A stretch of DNA of 64,000 nucleotides from Nocardia sp. NBC_00416 (lineage in GTDB: Bacteria > Actinomycetota > Actinomycetes > Mycobacteriales > Mycobacteriaceae): NCBI RefSeq assembly GCF_036032445.1, contig NZ_CP107932.1, positions 1,428,501 to 1,492,500 of the forward strand, read 5' to 3'. Position numbers and translations under genes: made by a program. This document shows positions 18,001 to 22,406 of the stretch, piece after piece (position 1 is the first letter of the stretch; each line of letters starts with the position of its first letter). The notes under the pieces were generated by a model. It saw only the letters and a program-made list of their open reading frames with translations, was not told the origin of the DNA and did not search any database.

Positions 18001-20644
18001 GATGCTCGATTTCCTGAAGTTCGTGCCGTCGGCTGCGGACGGAATGTCACGTGACCAGTGGGCGGTGATGGATGCCCATGTGGTTCGTAGTCAGAATATG
18101 CAGGAGGAACAGGTCGAGCATTTGCTGAGACCGAATCCTGCCTGGGCGGACGGCCCGGTGCTGTGGAAGCAGCAGGTGAAGCTGAAAGTGGTCGACCCGT
18201 ACTTCAAGAAAGGGAAGAATCGAAGCGCCGTGACCGTGCAGCTGGCGGCGGCCCTGGACGAACTGGAGGCGGGCGCGGAGCTGGATGATTCCGGACCGAA
18301 CCTGTCGATCGAGGCCGAAAAGTTTTTCGAGGGACTGCTTTCGGCCAACCTGAAGGCAAGGCCGAAGGCAGCGCTCGAGACCGGCGATGTCACGGCGAAC
18401 GCGCTCCAGGTGCTGTACAGCCTCGTCCGGCGTGCGGGTGGGGTTCTGGGTGAGAGCGGTGCGCGCACAGAGCTCATCGACGAAGCGATCCAGCTGACCG
18501 AACAGGCCTATCACCATGCGGTGGACGACGCCGCGCTGACGGAGGAGACCTGGCGGTGGGCCGAAGGCAAGAAGCCCGAGTACGAGGAGATGATCCGGCA
18601 GCGTCACGCGGATGTTGACACCCGCACACAGCAGATGCTGGACGACCAGATCGCCGAGGTCGCATACATGCTCGGTGCGTCGGCGCCGACACGGGAGCAA
18701 CTGAAGGAGAAGGGCTTCTTCATCGAGTCGGTGCACGAGGGGGGCCCGAACCCCTTCGAAGCCGCAGTCGAATGCGATGTGGCCGACGGAAAATACAATG
18801 AAGCCGAATTTGTCGGGCCCTATGCCTCCGAAGCGGCTCAACTGGTGGTCACCGACGACGCTGTGATCACCATCCTGCCCGCGGACGCACCGATGCACGA
18901 GCTACTCGGCGCAGCCCAGGCAGGCCTTTTCTACAAGGTGTTCGCCGGTCGGGCCCATATCATTCTGCTCGTCGACCGGGCACACGAGCTGTATGAGGAT
19001 CTCGAACGCCTCGGCAATCCATCATCGTTCCTGTTCGAGGGACGGACCAAGGTACCTTCCCTGCCTGCGCTCGCCTATCCCACGCGCGTGCAGTTGTTCA
19101 TGGAGTCGAAGGGCATTCCGCGACCGGCCATCAAGATCAAAGACGAAATCGCCATCGAAACGGAAGGGTTCCTCACGCACGTGAGGAACCTGGCCGCTGT
19201 CCGCCCAGACCTCGACTTCTACTTCGGCTGCGCCGCCCACGGTGGTGCGCACACAGCACGCGGTAGGTGCACCGAATGCCGGCCCAACCGGCCGATGGGC
19301 GCCTTCCTGGTCTTCCGGAACGGTGTCGCCTTCGAGATCCTGGAACCGTACCGGCCCTCGTGTGAGGGTTGGGATGCTGCCGGGTACTTCAACGACCTGA
19401 CGGACCGGATCCGCAACCTGAACGCCAACCACACCGTGATCCTGCCTGCCTACCTCGTCGAGCAGATGCGGATCGTGGCGGCAGCCAACGAGTTGAACGG
19501 CCTCGACTACAACCCCGGGGTATTCCATTTCGATATCGACGCCGGATCTCCCGAATTGGTCGAAGCTTTGTCGGAATTGGCGTTCCTGTACACGATGCGC
19601 GATGCCGTGACCGCCGTGGGCGACAGGCTCGAGCAGCCGGACGGTGTGGCCGATCTCATCGCGCGGCGAGGCCGGACCGCGGCCAATGGGGACAAGGCGC
19701 AGCTTGCCAAGGAAGCGCGGGGGCAACAGGCTGCCACGCCGGGCGAGCCCACGACGCTGGAGGAAGCCCTGGCCTTGATCGAGCTCATGCGTACCGGGTC
19801 GGACGCGGGGCAGCCGGCGGTCCGTGCCCACGGAAGAGCCGTGACCGAGGAGTACCAACGCCTTGCGGACAACGCCCGAGGAAGTGACTCCGAGCCCGGC
19901 GACCCCATGCCTCCGAAGGTCGCGGACCGGGGTGCTGCGGACCGGACGGCGGAAGGAAGCGGACCGACCGGGGAGCCGGGGCCCGGTGCGGTCGTTTTCG
20001 ACGGAACCGGATCCGATCCGGTGACCAGCACGGTTGCGGTGCACACAACCGACGTGCTGGCTGCTGTATCGGCCGGTCGCGATGACATGACCGTGCGGAA
20101 ACGCGTACCTGACACCACAGGGGATGACGACCGCTCGGCGGCGTCGTCCGCTGTGGTCTCGGGTGCCGGTACACGGGAGCGTGCGGATGTCTCTGTAGAG
20201 AGGTCGGTAGCGGTGTTGCCCGACGAGGTGGTCGACCGGGACGCTCTGCAAAAGAACGGGACGGAGCGGCCGGGGTATACCCGGCAACAGGTAGAGCGGA
20301 CGTTGAAAGGACGAAAGTTTCAGGAATACCACGGACCTGACGGTGTGGGGACACTCCGGACACTGGCCGCGCAGGTCCCGATCGGCGGGTTCGCGCTCGG
20401 TGTCGAGGAATACGAGACCGCGGGCAACAGTATGTGTGCTCGCAGTTGGGTGTTGAAGAATGTCGGTGGGCAGGTACAGGTGTACGCCACGGCGATGGGT
20501 GTCTGGCTGCGCCTGGTGGATTACGAACGGCGCGTGCGCGAGCCGCGTGCCCAGGAGGAGCGTCCCGCTGAGGAAGGAAAGTCGCGGGTAGATCGCACGG
20601 TGGGTGTCGTGTGGGATTCCGCGGGAGGGGATCCCGGTGTGTGA
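2..20644 (+). CDS. Giant multidomain protein, polymorphic toxin/effector-like (5' partial)
   Basis: The frame is open from the first in-frame codon at 2 with no stop, so the real start lies outside; a GTG at 41 is used here only to number residues (6,867 from there). Order seen: helical segment (1-160); alpha/beta module A (about 161-468); further alpha/beta modules; ADP-ribosyltransferase-like domain (about 1020-1200; R1102, STS 1130-1132, E1178); Ala/Pro/Asp linker; long alpha/beta stretch; HELYH metallopeptidase-like segment (H2732, H2736); short hydrophobic stretches near 2640 and 3085; module B (about 3144-3454), a copy of A; second ADP-ribosyltransferase-like fold (R4137, STT 4168-4170, no catalytic Glu); HEVSH segment (H5214, H5218); coiled coil with two 43-residue repeats (about 5750-5840); Cys/His cluster (C6397-C6413); Tox-PL-like C-terminus. 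Established: giant actinobacterial toxins carry such domains. Inferred: secreted or cell-surface effector; route unknown because the N-terminus is missing. Confidence 0.85.
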   Translation, partial: RSEFDLSLIRDPGVAEVFAGLSRAEQEDIWPLVSRDSGERAAAKDAVAARHAADRRDAAGVTGAERADLAALLDTVRSLLEQSGSDLGGESDRIRRAGELLDTVPDALLWDETPNAAGAVAGFGVLLETIRTSGVSDGATATAVEMLYESLIRVARHVPDMHVRNDVESLMHEHRHVQRDRARQFGSRGAVTKRLREMRADFEASAGRGPRDRPADGSAPDGGKIPDAAPRCTRLSSDLAVWDRRVAELSEAGTRIIAVRGADSVNGIDPADMDRIVSYMHARIEEVRAQGFPVALMYDGDADDRATPDVGAVFGMLADTFAADMDVSFIAAPSAQKYSDPAGGPICSAMGTEYETYVFDDVPDGHSNSTQSASLVGYAGYEQAFVGAVGPIAAEQLRDLGEKAAQRPVDSEPVRVTVVVGGVNRERDTVLIEKLLGMAPDDARRATIATQIQQRWDFPYGAFCDQDGNVVVEQAAGLAIEVSALPGAGGESPPSVGRGSASGAGDFVHGPASAWEVGGRETPRSGPQEPGRLPMRFELQPVAVASDDAARFGAAIGAGVESLAAWWDEAAVESDTRAAVSATVIRLLRRGFGVAVEMTGADLGRVSVTGLDRFGLTRLVATFDDLGHRHLKIDVRTPNRQLDSGLVYEHLRGILLDRPPAQEAKVRQLLSTLLHALVQGDGLGTVVLDSRAEIVTGAVTVGVPGRRPPACDGAAVAAMRALADETDWREAREGSDVYGWTYEFAIGSEGPVGPAQGASDGAASDVSAEPESVSVVRRRIRAAMEGWSTSDESFFVEQMAVDTVSKLLQEDNSRSLSVVPIPSPHVPGIAVEVSGEDVRWSLLWSAGGAMEYVSSPAGGPSFDFRIDEGGVLSGRIIQGAGNDDEISVVEQMWSNMWQVLGRNVQAIEATWDSDPQNFAGRIQDINDAIDQGLWGADSIRFRTLMGDLASRYGFTGVSIDHERSRYEESGYRVLVARIGRIFAAESVDEELGPKYASILVEKPYWWTDGDWDEGTLTRSGNWPREYEPLRGGYRTFDTGEEAFGYGREVWGAATRRIPNEAVIGGLLPYIRDFYEVGINAQIANESVSSGRLRQIQYLDGMLMLTPTPENMRVGRDINSELIDLLGLRECAAGDVHRLPTYMSTSLGPLRQWGPNIDTGSDWRLHLDVPAGTPALFIGHVGDGSNRFDANELLLRRDLEIRILRREESTVSRIIDGTEVTFTRYDIHAEVVDVDRPPAEVTSVAGVASESGLPGGATADPSRAGAPDEIVESFRAAETAPDAAAPDAAAPDAPGGLESAVVAAGRPRWVNYFAEPTTPAAADMPSEVKDFYRALSAAEQRMGAGASAPDAPAIVADLSALVAADREKSARRADFEALLAKLRGKEFRAAQVLVVELNRAVTISRGTEPVDAGDYDRISRIAELLRYARHLTDTETLAGAVAAMSAESAAAIGDVDPESDDPVRQVIAWCAAELLLRHAEERRAEVLAALRSTSSGGDGSEPRPGPEHNSDQRYADEMAAAARMRDIRSHVRGEYPVERLTTASDRLTELAARSSMTLAESDIPEGRRIPSLLRLRQEAAAASRRDRVEVFDAMLAVAVTMTPVLSPAPDGEMRGRWHVPRNAVDRWNELWLWLGDLKGVWPDRGEPPTGRRRVGGTRSRPGRMSAIEDLQSWLAAVAHDHLGDSDLDLSVRIRGRAGARTLVVEAAGPDWSARFVAREDDEPGARERGFSWRGGVPADGVHNALWGRIGRDMHAPLRTLCSGADSLELTDTADRRYLELRDVAGAMSITYTDLPAPTPRRSLTLYTPRPDAAALLVPDCSADPVLTAAGEFAGDTTARWSPATVTVIGTPGQRELTITVGDGLVLLRCLETGAGFEVGGPTTAATSGQLRAAAAKPMAYWFGVPPGDLDRAFLERELLLAGVLPPDGVGAPDRTVLRDFIREALGLESVLQRRASIMPSAARSVAEERPDFLPAESGRALAYRKPIADAVTLRDLLRGLALHADLIPGRAAVIVDRIPDGALQVLAGAYEITGEAADGTMTLDRDGTALSLVVDPEPAERPVTDRVWYDPTRNRASIVCTAATADATRILALAIASDPELDAGARTGMTVDVLRVSSDSPEPARSTLGHAHIIDNEVLFQDADGYWRIPGGREQIDDVHHWLFDRVGGSMACAAAARPVENFLRGFCGDSAVRLDKQIVGSDAIVRVVDRDGTTLAELTIGMGDTLWQVRGTVAVDADRRLAQGRIRDGLGRVGIDSESAGISGAAVQFTFGAASDAVTPAVDATSHQVATHFLTELEVAFERLRTTEPASDVREFWRAANGRLEAGPPPGSSRGSGTEQDEQAGFDAARERLGDALGASNVLANALEDGLNLVGQLPDDARFAAARRIVEELFTQVRLLESLSESDARRAECLRAIDELVQSAEPLGAGAGKLAVAVAARRVRTPEVLDAEHRGVDSTNPLEQAIAHDAMRRRYELAHARVLRCVDWLYGLDSVGPGSGRRYITPRVAMEPDGILVIGAANEKQGELAEALLAAMEADRALFEALCAGGRHGLKVTFCRYSFGVAQPDRVTGIAGAVDNVAALDIGGWIYVRRTAHDDLVQQDAAPANRAKHPPGSPGRKTGASKWQSKTIACWGELRRGLPRRDLLRLATGIGVAATMTTLGALAPGAGVSTGLGSKVDQLMRHSDFAMEMLRTVRGANDSWQIEYEQLEDGTAGVARYSVDEIAILDDYSTQAGRTVYHLVHELYHAVYHSDDPVQPPPPGMARMEWLQRELRRKLVHEAEADFAGEQVRHEIMQDGGGDIGSFDSLARSAYESYLAGASREDALESILEHKLNDADDFHFQGYYPELARHWDESYAGIDGRVPAETELGEEANELIALSTTLTAAVRARLAEGGGVGFESDSESPFRARWMTIEDGISDPRELVFLVAQRFAPGTEITGDELDKWAPSQSRDEWVRSRVVDRLAAVAERLLYSAQIRQEILEAGNGEIDIFDVDLGDSFGIPPNRYGEVEAYAQTLEDPENGGWTREQARQWVAEQIMADPTEMPLYEKIVEDCELSWDELHNRAVTREGNTWAEGIGLQPGLKSWNTLLPLGLLALFRRNAAASLASTGSDGAVRTGDPAAGDTAASAGMAAQPPTGSGSGGGVRRGLPGLDRHAQRDRARQLDNRGSFLRRLRDMRAGFEDPAGGGLRGPDDRAADGSSSEGGRIADATTRCIELSADLGVWEQRVAQLVRAGTRIITVRGAGSDNGIDPADLDAVVAHVRERIDALRAQGLPVALVYDGDPDVRDAPDVGAVFGMLADAFAGDPALTFIVAQKAELYDDPEEGPIRSAGGTAYETYVFGDDLPGEHASVTQSVALVGSPGYEQVFVGPVGPIGARQLKDLENKAAQRAQDLEPIRVTVVVSRVNPELDAALDDQLVEVPEGPRARAAELIGRRRNLPYGAFCDWDGTVVLEEGSGLSIVAAGRPTMDEKRYHIARNLEFGGRVYVRRAGRGYDSGDLVVAMRVGEQFPGGVTIGPDHYPPAAWMVAAARENAGAAEITGKAFAEFYAGDTEPGDPRDDLTVSRADASADTGSDLREESLRARVMDSASRGSGEMPADEIDHLGNEMRRAAALLDDAATGAVDAGEVLNRAGQLLGMVAGVDDAAVVPVGAVVDALARLLDRQRDLGAASVEFALLTEKFAGVLTRLAGEPDSEDLVSRVGAVVAGHRAWLAEHGVIRVSRSPADPYALQRVGDAVGDCGFPGDAMWVQAMLGRAADIAGGGWTSVETADSAVCVRLHDDAGREWLTLEARPAGRAVVVRGRHTAAERTDFAQAARLMLSDQRLNPGADRRAEDAIAQQMYSFGANDPRSIRMEVRGDRLLLWDLAGTCFGDYELGRVEAAVPRDLGPAAVAEAQSRRDHEQRANALLAEHDATLTRRVRASVAADDVPATLAAIRRRVHDGEIPADSAAAADWVLHGVAPAVIAEQRGGEPGPRSGPGGPGRATRAPDGDGHRGPEGRRGGPPEQPAHDAVAALARMLAEYTGGTGDERPGHDPTVIERVAVPDEEHGGKSEVAAAGANAASGVPTTGSEIARRLVSEWSVEGTAVRLSQTASLDDERCVVGAAPSDRNVSDADISHILGDIAAGEQHSPQAGWRTDHCLLLRGSDLLPDEVFERGIWHGTTPEPFPRQWSWPSTTRWFGAAGDYGRAGPVRRIYVFDAPGGFVNAAQAGPFPFIVSFPGGIDRRFIAGCFEIPEERWPDLRGRAAGHTGIADELSQYWIPNPNHYPGGTDLVSRPASAPESAATALAGPSGPSSASDVDVAAERPGHVMFPAGQAVDNLDQVITDILPDWLTTEQAAAAVQRISEVVAARSQVGDVAVTVAAPDSNGRSADLVVVEATPFDGKKRTVDCEYREDRPWQVNEQHTWFSGSSIPLRDLMAGHGFTDIGNDLEAMVQSAAATQVTVSLRGEPGALSLNMRLPAADGRPTIRIDVFGRRGERSIRVGVDRSGVSDDLARWGITHQLQILAGTSFPDNMLGAVIEHAVTVGAEHEEVILHRGDTRGVITISDPGGGSSRRFPEEAESGFDMYAALGDGVLCDIGVRDGAGFEEVAGILERAGYDDIAVNGQGRRDPVWITRWLTELFGDRNGRVRIRLSDGLLRIEVTSADGSRAAVRTFLDVFGDPGDRRVHYLWERAGSLGDVRGTAYPDRVLEYRVSAGADVEGEQDQMLRSLLNALGGRVDEIQCLWDSDQNRADLDTFNEQAARGESLDDAARGTVSASVAAEYGFQQVRVLEVVGEPGEFVRVFVLIDRPSGRGSQEVGEHIPDPPAPGRSMRDEDGTVSRRDLVDAGGSNKMAVGEGRRGKSRTEDLDEIDQTDFVDLGGPKDLDGPGRAVAERLANAHPTIQFTGFGALQVDKAEETARLVEYWLARYGHLLGLTEIHFSPAVSAADGEPAICDFEYGNRRMWADRIRISTEIDPADLPAALEAAFCDALIYTGRWRAAAAAEGAFQEFYEAENGTIVGDDEVRFQEWKEVEQLSEQCFLPDGTLRGRAALHEAFRMVERHPEQATDCHRILHRLLLGAATRWHGHRAPEDPSNQDLRYAAQLASELGVSTFGFDLPGLDHDLVQEFVDSLRDSLVGHPATGLTAFGIAPLPDDENGRPVIAMVRSDGVGLEIVLNERFAVDLEYLNAVFTADLWEGVEPSADRTKGRLVDPGRYGRYVGFHPGRPGQAVRFAVEHEVSHLLRPPSPEEGPLDAGLSLPPDEFLAWARALSADRAEGVHELLVERALVLSALLDAFHTTCTDPTVTFRKWLRSQLSRYSFHDGRLDISEAHAEARASIRTDSARATIGEHALVSAVEAGRRRPGNMSSTPPRSMASASDSGGDGSAWSTARSHQVEVVEEGRTRGGLGPRDREFAWTFMVWNGAEAAPDSDVDVIAASRDVAVGVAELIAAHCDRKEIVREGKVDPLWLTDWIAKGLDQGTRVVVDRRDGRLQLELFLSESDTLPWHRLTRNEAGIWNADWRVPPREMSGILHRANGIGALIRAVQRIRSGAVDRLPDKSRQRVLATAERVLSELKNVSILDADHKTLGSVVAEVAVGSVQGLRRRDLPWIARIVSESIATAESAGHLTDISELDAALIAAMHRTDAGWVGRGVVAQLEAWQLGWHRDGSELTAKPFTEVFSLIEGAAIVAELEGPPAPHVDRCTFTVRSDGTDLLVRGSDQPHLLSRVRTAVEEQRKRAAGLEAEYERLVKIQDSRLSEHVKYFTRRQAAVAELEKPRDRLTGEIAGCLRVLKEIEKSVESGDGGRRKETQARVPELEKPRDRLTREIAGCLRVLKEIKESVESYDGGRREETQARIAGLREELRARIAELREELARVEALLAPERVVLELLPAEAQGLYGLTPEQFEMLAAARSEKSPGVLRTCQRQLSGHPVVYQLIEAWTARRMSEQLSDHVSLLEDFEALLRGNPQLREQADAFGPRWEFDPQLPGGWYGWHLPAVRDATDAETMLDFLKFVPSAADGMSRDQWAVMDAHVVRSQNMQEEQVEHLLRPNPAWADGPVLWKQQVKLKVVDPYFKKGKNRSAVTVQLAAALDELEAGAELDDSGPNLSIEAEKFFEGLLSANLKARPKAALETGDVTANALQVLYSLVRRAGGVLGESGARTELIDEAIQLTEQAYHHAVDDAALTEETWRWAEGKKPEYEEMIRQRHADVDTRTQQMLDDQIAEVAYMLGASAPTREQLKEKGFFIESVHEGGPNPFEAAVECDVADGKYNEAEFVGPYASEAAQLVVTDDAVITILPADAPMHELLGAAQAGLFYKVFAGRAHIILLVDRAHELYEDLERLGNPSSFLFEGRTKVPSLPALAYPTRVQLFMESKGIPRPAIKIKDEIAIETEGFLTHVRNLAAVRPDLDFYFGCAAHGGAHTARGRCTECRPNRPMGAFLVFRNGVAFEILEPYRPSCEGWDAAGYFNDLTDRIRNLNANHTVILPAYLVEQMRIVAAANELNGLDYNPGVFHFDIDAGSPELVEALSELAFLYTMRDAVTAVGDRLEQPDGVADLIARRGRTAANGDKAQLAKEARGQQAATPGEPTTLEEALALIELMRTGSDAGQPAVRAHGRAVTEEYQRLADNARGSDSEPGDPMPPKVADRGAADRTAEGSGPTGEPGPGAVVFDGTGSDPVTSTVAVHTTDVLAAVSAGRDDMTVRKRVPDTTGDDDRSAASSAVVSGAGTRERADVSVERSVAVLPDEVVDRDALQKNGTERPGYTRQQVERTLKGRKFQEYHGPDGVGTLRTLAAQVPIGGFALGVEEYETAGNSMCARSWVLKNVGGQVQVYATAMGVWLRLVDYERRVREPRAQEERPAEEGKSRVDRTVGVVWDSAGGDPGV
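522..1444 (+). repeat. Duplicated ~310-residue module, copy A
   Basis: Inside the giant gene. It aligns along its whole length with 9471-10401 at both DNA and protein level. Shared blocks include QRDRARQ, RIIxVRGA, NGIDPAD, DVGAVFGMLAD, YETYVF, VRVTVVV and PYGAFCD. The alternation of strands and helices looks Rossmann-like, but I do not recognise the family. The copies differ at many positions and by small indels, so the duplication is old. Confidence 0.85.
3113..3655 (+). other. ADP-ribosyltransferase-like domain 1 of the giant protein
   Basis: Residues about 1025-1205. The order MRVGRD (R1102), YMSTSLG (S1130), then NELLLRR (E1178) followed by a hydrophobic strand matches the R-S-E layout of VIP2/C3-like exoenzyme ADP-ribosyltransferases. 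These transfer ADP-ribose from NAD to a target. The residue two before E1178 is Ala, where the family normally has Glu or Gln. Activity, if any, may be NAD-glycohydrolase-like or lost. Confidence 0.65.
3836..3880 (+). repeat. 15-bp tandem repeat encoding an Ala-Pro-Asp linker
   Basis: Two exact copies of gctccggacgccgcc plus a third diverged copy encode APDAA repeats. This looks like an interdomain linker between ADP-ribosyltransferase-like domain 1 and the next helical segment, and could change length by slippage. Confidence 0.8.
8030..8600 (+). other. Metallopeptidase-like segment 1 (HExxH) of the giant protein
   Basis: HELYH at residues 2732-2736 is followed about 32 residues later by HEAEAD (2768-2773) and an FAGEQ stretch. 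The pattern HExxH, then E-x-EA-[DN]-x-FA, resembles ImmA/IrrE-type or DUF6782-type zinc metallopeptidases, where the two His and the downstream acidic residue bind zinc. A hydrophobic stretch at about 2635-2660 precedes it. Only the motif supports this; the fold is not confirmed. Confidence 0.5.
9471..10401 (+). repeat. Duplicated ~310-residue module, copy B
   Basis: Second copy of the module at 522-1444, about 9 kb downstream in the same reading frame. In both copies the module lies next to a helical segment carrying a RAGxLL motif, after copy B and before copy A, so more than this module may have been rearranged or duplicated. Confidence 0.85.
12340..12850 (+). other. ADP-ribosyltransferase-like domain 2, degenerate (enterotoxin-A-like)
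   Basis: Residues about 4100-4270. LLRGSDLLPDEVF (R4137) matches the start of heat-labile enterotoxin/pertussis S1/scabin-type domains. It is followed by STT (4168-4170), a YVFDAPGGFVN strand, and VSFPGGI, which aligns with VSALGGI of cholera toxin A. At the ExE or QxE position this protein has P-F-I (4207-4209), so the catalytic glutamate is absent. I read it as an inactive fossil or re-purposed domain. Confidence 0.6.
14620..15880 (+). other. Metallopeptidase-like segment 2 (HExxH) of the giant protein
   Basis: HEVSH at residues 5214-5218 lies about 350 residues into a region with no recognised family. Acidic residues that could be a third zinc ligand occur in a helix about 48 residues later (HELLVERA). 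Only the HExxH motif and its helical context support a peptidase call. Confidence 0.35.
17294..17551 (+). repeat. Tandem duplication of 129 bp (two 43-residue coiled-coil units)
   Basis: Units at 17294-17422 and 17423-17551 differ at about 13 of 129 bases by my count. Each encodes ELEKPRDRLT, then EIAGCLRVLKEI and a Gly-Arg-rich turn. Charged heptads before and after them (REELRARIAELREELARVEALL) indicate a long coiled coil. The in-frame duplication is recent compared with the module A/B duplication. Confidence 0.9.
20230..20580 (+). other. C-terminal Tox-PL-like (glutamine-deamidase-like) remnant
   Basis: The last ~120 residues contain LKGRKFQEY, a following G-x-x-x-L stretch, then VPIGGFALGV and WVLKNVGGQVQVY. 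This tracks the second half of papain-fold Tox-PL domains (an RF-x-E-V strand, a GSRALV strand, a GHAxN-x-V strand and a DPQ turn). The expected catalytic Cys block, the His of GHA and the Asp of DPQ are absent. Resemblance is from memory of the family, so this is tentative. Confidence 0.3.
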
Positions 20645-20676
20645 GGGGTGCCGGTCGACCCGGAGGAGACTCGGGC

Positions 20677-21060
20677 ATGACGGACCCGGGTGCCTCTGCT
20701 GGTGGTGACGGCGCCGTGGCCCTCGCCGAGGACGCCACTGCGCCGACCAGTTCGTGCCGTCCCGAGTGGGGACGGAAGCATCGGGCCGGCTGGCCATGGC
20801 CGACCAGGCGGTCCGGCTCGGCAGCCTCGACCGGACAGCGGAAGGTCTCGGCTCCGCCGAGCGTGCGGTGGCGCTGCTCGACGAAATCGTCGGTGCTGAC
20901 CTGGGTACACGGGTTGGACCCGGCGCGGCCGGCTTGCCTTGCTTCGGTCTGCCACGCCGAAGCGACTACCGTCCATCAGCGGGGCGCGCCGGTTCTCCGC
21001 CCGGACGGTAGCCGAGGCAGGCAGGGCCGAACCCACCGAAGAACCCGGCGCAGCGCGACC
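20677..21060 (+). pseudogene. Frameshifted TPR-like remnant
   Basis: An ATG at 20677 has a good GGAGGAG ribosome binding site 7-8 bases upstream, and its first ~26 residues look coding. The plausible continuation is in another frame from about 20755 (ADQAVRLGSLDRTAEGL then ERAVALLDEIV), which has the alanine/leucine spacing of a tetratricopeptide repeat. Further on, sensible residues return to the first frame (VHGLDPAR). No single frame holds a full repeat domain, so I call it a decayed or frameshifted gene. It may be a fragment of a TPR/NB-ARC-type protein. Nothing convincing lies between it and 21305. Confidence 0.35.
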
Positions 21061-21304
21061 GATGGCAGCCCGGATCGGGTTGACCTACCTGTGATTCCGA
21101 TCGTGGATCTCGGCGGCGGTTGGTCGCGAAGCTCGACACCAGCTGTGGAACGAGGATGTCTGTGATCGCGAATTCGGACATCGCCGTTGTCTGCGCCGGG
21201 TCCGGCCTGGCTTCCTGCCGAGATGGCGGAGGTGAGTGCGGTGCTCGAGGTTGGTTCTCGCCGCTGGGACTGCGGTCGTGACCGGAGTTGGGCACGCTAT
21301 CCGC

Positions 21305-22054
21305 GTGGTTACATACGTGAAGCGATACGTCGGTGGCGACCATGAGGGCGTATGGGAGGATCTTCGACGCGTTGGCCCGATTCCTGACGGTCTGTTCGAA
21401 GACTGCACGGCTGTGGCGAGGGAGACAATGCAACGGGTCGCGAGACACGTTTCGCGTCTTGCTGAGCAACTAACCGATCTCGGGCTGGTTCCGGCCGGCT
21501 CCGTTCTGGAGCCACCCACCTCTGAGGATCACGCGGAGCTCGACCTGGTCGCCGGCGAAATCGGCACATTTCCAATAGCCCTCGATGCCTGCCTGCGATA
21601 CGTCGGAGAAGTCTCGTTCATGGGCGACTGTCCAGCGTTGGACCTGTGGTATGAGGACTCTCCGGGCCCGGGGCAGAGCTGTGGCTCCCCCGGAGCGGGC
21701 GCCGACGAGACCCCCGATCCACTGGTCATCCCGCCGGTTCTGCGGCTGGGATTGGCCTGGGACGAGTACCGCGAGCAACGGGAGGAGGATTCCGCGCTCA
21801 TCTTGGACGGATTCGACTTCGACTTCGCACCCGACGAGCTACACAAGGCAAACATCAGCGGATCCACCCACTACATCACGTTGACCCAGCGTGTGGCCGA
21901 TCCCGTTATCTGGGGAGTAGACGCTCGGCCGGACATTTCGCTGGTCGATTACTTGCGGCTTTCCATTTCATGGGGTGGGATGCCGGGTTGGTCGTTCGAT
22001 CCCGATCATGCGCCTGCCGCCCTGGCCGGGCTACGGACCATTCCCGATTTCTGA
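21305..22054 (+). CDS. Conserved hypothetical protein, possible toxin-associated/immunity protein
   Basis: About 249 residues. The frame is open further upstream, but coding-like sequence begins at the GTG at 21305 (VVTYVKRYVGGDHEGVW); a second GTG lies at 21317. The N-terminal half is helical (RETMQRVARHVSRLAEQLTDLGL). The C-terminal half has FAPDELHKANISG and DYLRLSISWGGMPGW, blocks I recall from an uncharacterised actinobacterial family whose members end in a WGGFPG-like motif. No signal peptide or membrane segment is seen. Its place just after the giant toxin-like gene suggests, but does not show, an immunity or accessory role. Confidence 0.6.
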   Translation: MVTYVKRYVGGDHEGVWEDLRRVGPIPDGLFEDCTAVARETMQRVARHVSRLAEQLTDLGLVPAGSVLEPPTSEDHAELDLVAGEIGTFPIALDACLRYVGEVSFMGDCPALDLWYEDSPGPGQSCGSPGAGADETPDPLVIPPVLRLGLAWDEYREQREEDSALILDGFDFDFAPDELHKANISGSTHYITLTQRVADPVIWGVDARPDISLVDYLRLSISWGGMPGWSFDPDHAPAALAGLRTIPDF

Positions 22055-22406
22055 CCTGTCGACAGACATCGAGCTCTCGGTTGCGGAACACGGATCGAGA
22101 GAGCTTGCAGTACAGCGGCTCGTGTTGGTGAACCGGACATGACCGCGTGGGTACGGTCGGCAGATAGGCGTGCTTCACCGCCCCGGCATCACCCGACCGA
22201 CACCTCGGTCCGGTGGTGCCGAAATTCGCGATCAGGAACTCGCGGCAACGATTCCAACCGATGCCCAGATTCGCGACCGACTGGCTCCAGTTTTCGCGAC
22301 CGAAGCCAGACCTGTCCCGGCGAGCTTTCATCCCGTACGTGGTGCGGCAGTGAATTCTGGAGTCGTTTATCAACGAACTCTGGCATCGCGTGACGCCGGA
22401 CAAGAC
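22055..22406 (+). other. Intergenic, no gene recognised
   Basis: About 350 bases between the + strand hypothetical gene and the convergent minus-strand gene ending at 22407. Short open frames exist on both strands, but none has a recognisable domain or a convincing ribosome binding site. Confidence 0.5.

Noticed and set aside
19022..20797. Long minus-strand open frame opposite the end of the giant gene
   Set aside because: High-GC third-position shadow; Arg/His/Pro-rich, no domains, and the + strand frame carries coherent sequence through it.
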